A stretch of DNA of 11,456 bases from Sneathiella sp. (GTDB taxonomy: Bacteria; Pseudomonadota; Alphaproteobacteria; Sneathiellales; Sneathiellaceae): the NCBI GenBank assembly GCA_002732675.1, contig NVRR01000077.1:1-11456 (forward strand), in the 5' to 3' direction. Shown piece by piece: positions 7,283 through 11,456 of the stretch (its first letter is position 1; each line of letters starts with the position of its first letter). Below the pieces are notes generated by a model that was given only the letters and a program-made list of their open reading frames with translations, searched no databases and had not been told where the DNA came from. The position numbers were made by a program, and so were the translations under genes.

Positions 7283-7312
7283 ATTATATGCCTAATATTT
7301 TAGGCATATCAA
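7283..7312 (-). promoter_or_regulatory. Promoter of the small gene, with operator between the boxes
   Basis: On the minus strand TTGATA (7307-7312, five of six) is followed after 18 bp by a perfect TATAAT (7283-7288). Transcription would begin near 7276 and run into the gene at 7172 after a leader of about 100 nt. The 18-bp spacer is filled by the inverted repeat described separately, so binding there would exclude RNA polymerase. Confidence 0.6.
7286..7309. promoter_or_regulatory. Perfect inverted repeat, probable repressor operator
   Basis: ATATGCCTAA (7286-7295) and TTAGGCATAT (7300-7309) are perfect 10-bp arms around the loop TATT. The repeat sits inside the minus-strand promoter and about 130 bp upstream of the HTH-S24 repressor start. 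Its size and symmetry fit a dimeric HTH repressor such as its neighbour. A terminator is less likely because the stem is AT-rich and lies at the promoter. Confidence 0.55.
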
Positions 7313-7356
7313 CTGTTATTTTATTGTTTTATAAAAAAAATAGATTTTATCTCGCG

Positions 7357-7372
7357 TATAATCATGTATAAT
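7357..7372 (+). promoter_or_regulatory. Candidate promoter region of the HTH-S24 repressor (two TATAAT boxes)
   Basis: Two perfect TATAAT hexamers (7357-7362 and 7367-7372) lie in an AT-rich stretch 66-81 bp upstream of the repressor ATG. Neither has a recognisable -35 box at normal spacing (the sequence there is A-rich), so transcription may depend on the A-tract or an activator. A perfect 10-bp palindrome, ACTGGCCAGT (7406-7415), lies between these boxes and the start codon and might be an autoregulatory site. Confidence 0.4.
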
Positions 7373-7437
7373 TGCACATCGGGTAAAAGCATTGACCCCT
7401 TCTCAACTGGCCAGTGTGTATGGGCGGAAAGCAGAGA

Positions 7438-8094
7438 ATGACGGAACAACAAATATACGAAAGAATAAAGGAAACCAGGCAATCCCTGGGTTTATCCCAG
7501 AAGGCAATATCGGATAAACTGGGCTGCAGTTATCAGGCGTGGCAGGGATACGAAGCCGGAAATAACCTGCCCGGCGGCAAAATTCTGCAAAAGCTTAATA
7601 ATTTAGGTGTCAGCGTCGATTGGCTGCTAACCGGCCATGGGAGCCTGGCGGAGGAAGCCAAAAGCTTCAATCCGGACCGGATGTCTTATATCCCACATGT
7701 CGACGCCCGGCTGGCGGCGGGGCATGGCCACATAAATGAGCGCATGCAAATTCTTGATTATGTTCCGTTCACGAAGGAGTATCTGTTCAAGAAACTGGGA
7801 CGCACCGGGATTGATGGCCTCTCCATTCTGGAGGTCAGTGGCGACAGCATGGAGCCGACCATCAGCGATGGAAATCTGGTGATGATTGATCAGATGGAAA
7901 CCGATGTTTCGGGCTCGATTATGGCCTTCGTCTTTGAAGACTGTGCCTATATCAAGCGCCTGCAGAAATTTCTGGGCGGGATTGATGTTGTCAGCGATAA
8001 CAAGGAATTATACCCGCCGCACCAGATCGCCAATGATGAACTGGATCAATTCCACATTATCGGCCGGGTTCGCTGGATCGGGAAAACCATCTGA
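7438..8094 (+). CDS. HTH-XRE repressor with S24 (LexA/CI-like) peptidase domain
   Basis: The 218-residue protein resembles phage C2/CI-type repressors. Residues about 6-65 form an XRE helix-turn-helix (RQSLGLSQKAISDKLGCSYQ, then WQGYEAG). The C-terminal half is an S24 peptidase: SGDSMEPTISDGNLVMID places the nucleophile Ser137, and AYIKRL places the general-base Lys173. ARLAAGHG contains an Ala94-Gly95 pair at the usual self-cleavage position, so the protein should be able to cleave itself when RecA is activated by DNA damage. The start at 7438 gives the usual N-terminus and has GGCGGAAAG upstream; GTG 7414 and ATG 7420 in the same frame would add eight or six residues. No phage structural, integrase or replication genes are in the window, so it is a lone regulator or the edge of a relic. 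It converges with the RND pump gene, 31 bp apart. Confidence 0.92.
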   Translation: MTEQQIYERIKETRQSLGLSQKAISDKLGCSYQAWQGYEAGNNLPGGKILQKLNNLGVSVDWLLTGHGSLAEEAKSFNPDRMSYIPHVDARLAAGHGHINERMQILDYVPFTKEYLFKKLGRTGIDGLSILEVSGDSMEPTISDGNLVMIDQMETDVSGSIMAFVFEDCAYIKRLQKFLGGIDVVSDNKELYPPHQIANDELDQFHIIGRVRWIGKTI

Positions 8095-8125
8095 CAGTTC
8101 CGGCCCCGCTCGCTCTTGCATATTT

Positions 8126-11100
8126 CTATCTCTTGGCGTCTGCATGAACGGTTTCAAGCTCGCTTAAGCGCGAGGCCAGATACCCGGAGGGACGGCTGAA
8201 ACGGGCCAGTAACAAATAGAAAACCGGGACGACGAACAACGACAGAACGGTGGAGAACACGACACCGCCGAAAATGACAATGCCGATCGCTTCCCGACTT
8301 TCCGCTCCGGCGCCCGTGGCAATGGCGAGGGGAACGGCCCCTAGCGCCGTTGAAATCGTCGTCATCAGGATGGGGCGCAGACGAATGATGGAGGCGTCGG
8401 TAATGGCACTCAGAATATCCGCTCCTTCATCGCGAAGCTGGTTGGCGAATTCAACAATCAGGATGGCATTTTTGGCGGTCAGCCCGATCAACATGATGAT
8501 CCCGATTTGACTGTAGATATTGAGCGATAGTCCTGTCAGAATAATCGCCCCCAGCGCCCCGGTGATGGCCAATGGCACCGTCGTCATGATGATGAGCGGA
8601 TGGATAAAGCTTTCAAATTGCGCGGCCAGCGCCAGAAACACGACCAGTAAGGCGGCCACAAAGGTAAATGTCAGCGCGGTGCTGGAATCTTTAAACGACC
8701 GGCTCAGACCACCATAGGAAATACGTGCGTCACCGCCACTTTCCTCTTTCACCAGCTCCTCTACATAGGTCAGGGCTTGTTCCAGAGTATAATTCGGCCC
8801 CAAAGACGCGGTTATTGTCACCGTCCGCTGACGATCCGATCGTTTCAGCTCTCCCGGCCCGGCTCTATCTGTCACGCTCACCAGATTGGAGAGCGGAATG
8901 AGACGGCCAGAGCTGTCAGAGCGCACATAAATATTGGTGAGGTCGTCCCGATTTTGCCGATCTTCCTTTCGTGCCTGAACAATAACGTCATATTGCTTGC
9001 CACCCTGATCGTAGGTAGTGACATTGCGCGCGCCCATCAATGTCTCCAAAGTGCGCCCAATAGCCTCCATCGAGACACCGAGATTGGCGGCACGCTCCCG
9101 ATCAATATCCACATGGATTTGCGGCTGGGTTTCCTGATAATCCTTGTCGACATTTAGAAGATTCGTGTTCTCTCCCGCCCTATCGATGACCCGGTCGGCC
9201 CATTCATTAAGAATATCATAGGACGGACCGCCCATAATAATCTGCACCGGCGCCCGAAATCCACGCTGACCGAGACTTGCCGGATTTACAGCGAAGGCCC
9301 GAACACCGGGAATTGCCAACAGCTTCGGAAAGGAGGCTTGAACAATTTCCTGCTGTGACCTCGTCCGTTGTTCCCACGGCACGAGATTGGTCAGCATAAA
9401 GGCGACATTTACAGGTCCAGGCTGACGAAAGGAGCCAAGGAAGGCAAAAACCCGCGTTGCCTCCCCGTTTTCCACCAACGGATTGAAAATCTCCTCGATT
9501 TTAAGGACATTGCGCCGAGTATATTCCATGCTCGCGCCTTCGGGAGCCGAAACCGGGATATAGAAGACGCCGCGATCCTCGGTAGGCGCGAACTCCTTCG
9601 GCACCGCCTCATAGAAAGTATAGGCAAGACCAGAAAATGCGACGGCGATAGCAGCGATAATCAGCGGAATTTTTAGGGTGCGCTGCAAAAGCCAGCCATA
9701 GCCTGTGGCCAAGCCGACAAAAACCCGCTCCGTCGATTTAAAAAACCAACCTTCCTTTTTCGTCTCCACCAGCAGCTTTGAACACAGCATGGGTGTCAGG
9801 GTCAGCGCGACAAAACTTGAGAACATAACGGCGGCGGCAACAGCAACGCCAAATTCACGGAACAGCCTACCCGTGGTGCCATCAAGGAAGGAAATGGGAA
9901 TAAACACTGCGATCAGCACGATAGTCGTTGCGACCACCGCAAACGCCACCTGTTTGGAGCCGCGACTGGCGGCCAGCAACGGTGGCTCCCCCTCCTCTAT
10001 GCGCCGATGGATATTCTCCAGCACCACAATGGCATCGTCGACAACAAGGCCAATGGCGAGCACCAGCGCCAGCAAGGTCAGGACATTGACCGAGTAGTCC
10101 AGCGCCGCCAGAACCGTCAAGGTCGCAATGATTGAGACGGGAATGGCAATGGCCGGTATAAAAGTAGCCCTGATTGATCGCAGAAACAGAAAAATCACGC
10201 ACACAACCAGCACCATGGCGATGCCGAGGGCGATAAACACTTCCTTTATGGACCGGCTGATAAACACTGATTGATCATAGGATACCTGGATATGCAGCCC
10301 CGCTGGCAGGCTTTGGTTCAGACGGTTGATAACGACTTTTACACCATCGGCAACTTCCAGTACGTTCGCCCCTGACTGGCGAATAATGCCAAGGCCAACT
10401 GCCGATTCCCCGTTTACCCGGATGCTTGTCCGTTCATTCTCCGCATCGATCTCAACCTCCGCAACATCGCCCAGACGAACGACACCCCTTTCATCATTTT
10501 TGATAATGATCTGGCGGAACTCGTCCGGCGTTTTTAAATCGGATTGTGTGCGGATGGAGAATTCGCGCATGCTAGATTCAACTCGGCCCGACGGAATTTG
10601 AACATTCTGCCCGCGGATCGCGGCCTCAACGTCTTGTACTGTCAGCGCCCGCGCCGTCAAGGCAGGCGAATTCAGCCAGATGCGCATTGCATAGCGTCGG
10701 GCGCCGCCAATCCGCACTTGCGCCACGCCGTCAACGGTGGAGATAGCATCAACAAGATTGCGGTCGGCATAATCTGTAAGTTCCAGCTGATTCAGATTGG
10801 AGCTGGTCAGGGAAAGCCACATAATGGGCCGGGCATCGCTTTCGGATTTAGAAATTCTCGGCGAATCCGCTTCTTCGGGGAGAACATTAATGATCCGGGA
10901 GACACGAGAGCGAATGTCGTTCGTCGCCTCCTCGATATCCCGTCCAAGGTTAAACTCGACATTAACGGAGGAATATTCTTCGCGGCTGGTGCTATCAATC
11001 CGGCTGACGCCACTGATGCCGGCAACAGCATCCTCAATAATCTGGGTGATCTGGCTTTCAACAATTTCCGCCGAAGCACCGCGATATCCTGTACTAATGG

Positions 11101-11236
11101 AAACATTCGGCCGATCGACGTCCGGATACTCGCGTACACTTAACGACTGATAGGAAAAAAGCCCGAACAGGACGAGTACCAGAGAAAAAACAATAGCCAG
11201 CACAGGGCGCTTGATGGCGAGATCGGGCAGTCTCAT
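8126..11236 (-). CDS. RND multidrug efflux pump, inner-membrane subunit (HAE1/AcrB type)
   Basis: The 1036-residue protein is a complete proton-driven RND exporter that, as a trimer, moves hydrophobic compounds from the periplasm or inner leaflet through an adaptor and outer-membrane channel. The first membrane helix is at about 11-29, followed by a large periplasmic loop; a second helix cluster runs from about 333 to 490, a second large loop from about 545 to 850, and the last helices from about 853 to 1010. The proton-relay residues are intact: Asp400 and Asp401 in GLVVDDAIVVLENIHRR (helix 4) and Lys922 in GLTAKNAILIVEF (helix 10), the equivalents of AcrB Asp407, Asp408 and Lys940. The acidic pair and lysine and the absence of a heavy-metal signature favour drug (HAE1) over metal (CusA) transport. 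Its ATG overlaps the adaptor stop (ATGA), so the two are probably translated together. No outer-membrane channel or local repressor is seen. Substrates are unknown. Confidence 0.96.
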   Translation of the reverse strand: MRLPDLAIKRPVLAIVFSLVLVLFGLFSYQSLSVREYPDVDRPNVSISTGYRGASAEIVESQITQIIEDAVAGISGVSRIDSTSREEYSSVNVEFNLGRDIEEATNDIRSRVSRIINVLPEEADSPRISKSESDARPIMWLSLTSSNLNQLELTDYADRNLVDAISTVDGVAQVRIGGARRYAMRIWLNSPALTARALTVQDVEAAIRGQNVQIPSGRVESSMREFSIRTQSDLKTPDEFRQIIIKNDERGVVRLGDVAEVEIDAENERTSIRVNGESAVGLGIIRQSGANVLEVADGVKVVINRLNQSLPAGLHIQVSYDQSVFISRSIKEVFIALGIAMVLVVCVIFLFLRSIRATFIPAIAIPVSIIATLTVLAALDYSVNVLTLLALVLAIGLVVDDAIVVLENIHRRIEEGEPPLLAASRGSKQVAFAVVATTIVLIAVFIPISFLDGTTGRLFREFGVAVAAAVMFSSFVALTLTPMLCSKLLVETKKEGWFFKSTERVFVGLATGYGWLLQRTLKIPLIIAAIAVAFSGLAYTFYEAVPKEFAPTEDRGVFYIPVSAPEGASMEYTRRNVLKIEEIFNPLVENGEATRVFAFLGSFRQPGPVNVAFMLTNLVPWEQRTRSQQEIVQASFPKLLAIPGVRAFAVNPASLGQRGFRAPVQIIMGGPSYDILNEWADRVIDRAGENTNLLNVDKDYQETQPQIHVDIDRERAANLGVSMEAIGRTLETLMGARNVTTYDQGGKQYDVIVQARKEDRQNRDDLTNIYVRSDSSGRLIPLSNLVSVTDRAGPGELKRSDRQRTVTITASLGPNYTLEQALTYVEELVKEESGGDARISYGGLSRSFKDSSTALTFTFVAALLVVFLALAAQFESFIHPLIIMTTVPLAITGALGAIILTGLSLNIYSQIGIIMLIGLTAKNAILIVEFANQLRDEGADILSAITDASIIRLRPILMTTISTALGAVPLAIATGAGAESREAIGIVIFGGVVFSTVLSLFVVPVFYLLLARFSRPSGYLASRLSELETVHADAKR

Positions 11237-11456
11237 TGCGTATGTCCGGCGGCAACGTCAGATTTTGCCATGGACGCCTTGACAGGCATGCCGTCTTTCA
11301 CCCGCTGCAGTCCTTCAACAATGACTTGATCTTGCTTGGTCAGCCCCTGAATGACTTCTGCAAAACCCCTGGTACGCCTCCCAATTTTAATCGGAGTTCT
11401 AATGACTTTACCGTCCCGTACTGCATAGACATGGTAACCGCCAATGGTGGTAACAA
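11233..11456 (-). CDS. RND periplasmic adaptor (membrane fusion protein), C-terminal part
   Basis: The frame enters from the right edge and gives the last 73 residues of an HlyD/AcrA-type adaptor that links the pump to the outer-membrane channel. YHVYAVRDGKVIRTPIKIG, then GFAEVIQGLTKQDQVIVEGLQRVKDGMPV, is the typical last barrel and membrane-proximal strand pattern (the G-L-x-x-G-D-x-V-V-x-x-G-x-x-x-x-x-x-G-x-x-V form). The TGA at 11233-11235 overlaps the pump ATG by ATGA, the usual order and coupling for an adaptor-pump operon. The signal peptide and coiled-coil hairpin lie outside the window. Confidence 0.92.
   Translation of the reverse strand, partial: VTTIGGYHVYAVRDGKVIRTPIKIGRRTRGFAEVIQGLTKQDQVIVEGLQRVKDGMPVKASMAKSDVAAGHTQ

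Noticed and set aside
7286..7309. Rho-independent terminator
   Set aside because: The stem is AT-rich, no T-run follows, and it overlaps promoter boxes, so an operator is the better reading.
10544..11143. Plus-strand frame of 199 codons
   Set aside because: It is the shadow of the RND pump gene on the opposite strand.
1..11456. CRISPR array, tRNA, complete insertion sequence or prophage
   Set aside because: No regular direct repeats, cloverleaf, transposase, integrase or phage structural gene could be found in any frame; the HTH-S24 protein alone is not enough to call a prophage.

Overview
The window reads as ordinary chromosomal DNA of an alphaproteobacterium of moderate GC content, possibly marine. 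This is inferred from protein style only: an AlkK/DmdB-like acyl-CoA ligase, a DUF1499 protein, a class III omega-transaminase, a RES-domain protein and an HAE1-type RND pump. No rRNA, tRNA or marker gene is present to fix the taxon.

Left part (1-3932). The window opens with the N-terminal 160 codons of an unrecognised one-pass membrane protein (minus strand, cut by the edge). Next is a complete fatty or short/medium-chain acyl-CoA ligase (603-2231, minus), divergent from a DUF1499 lipoprotein-sized protein (2470-2982, plus); a promoter can be drawn for each in the 238-bp gap. DUF1499 converges on an alpha/beta hydrolase of the monoacylglycerol lipase/lysophospholipase type (3000-3932, minus).

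Middle (3933-6889). The hydrolase is divergent from a PLP-dependent omega-transaminase (4073-5476, plus). The gap carries a perfect 7+7 bp inverted repeat whose right arm is also a consensus -35 box. Then come a decayed RES-domain gene (about 5552-6119, minus), broken by what look like two single-base losses, and a short-chain dehydrogenase/reductase (6152-6889, minus) directly upstream of it in transcription order.

Right part (6999-11456). A 57-residue protein of unknown function (6999-7172, minus) is divergent from a phage-type HTH-S24 repressor (7438-8094, plus). Between them lies a perfect 10+10 bp inverted repeat placed exactly between the -35 and -10 boxes of the small gene's promoter. 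That is the layout of a repressor operator and is the most interesting regulatory signal here. The last 3.3 kb hold an RND efflux operon (minus): the C-terminus of the periplasmic adaptor, cut by the edge, overlaps by ATGA the complete 1036-residue inner-membrane pump.

Most of the window is housekeeping or accessory metabolism of known families. I found no clear sign of a wholly new system. The two places that deserve attention are the repressor/operator/small-protein module around 6999-8094 and the broken RES gene.
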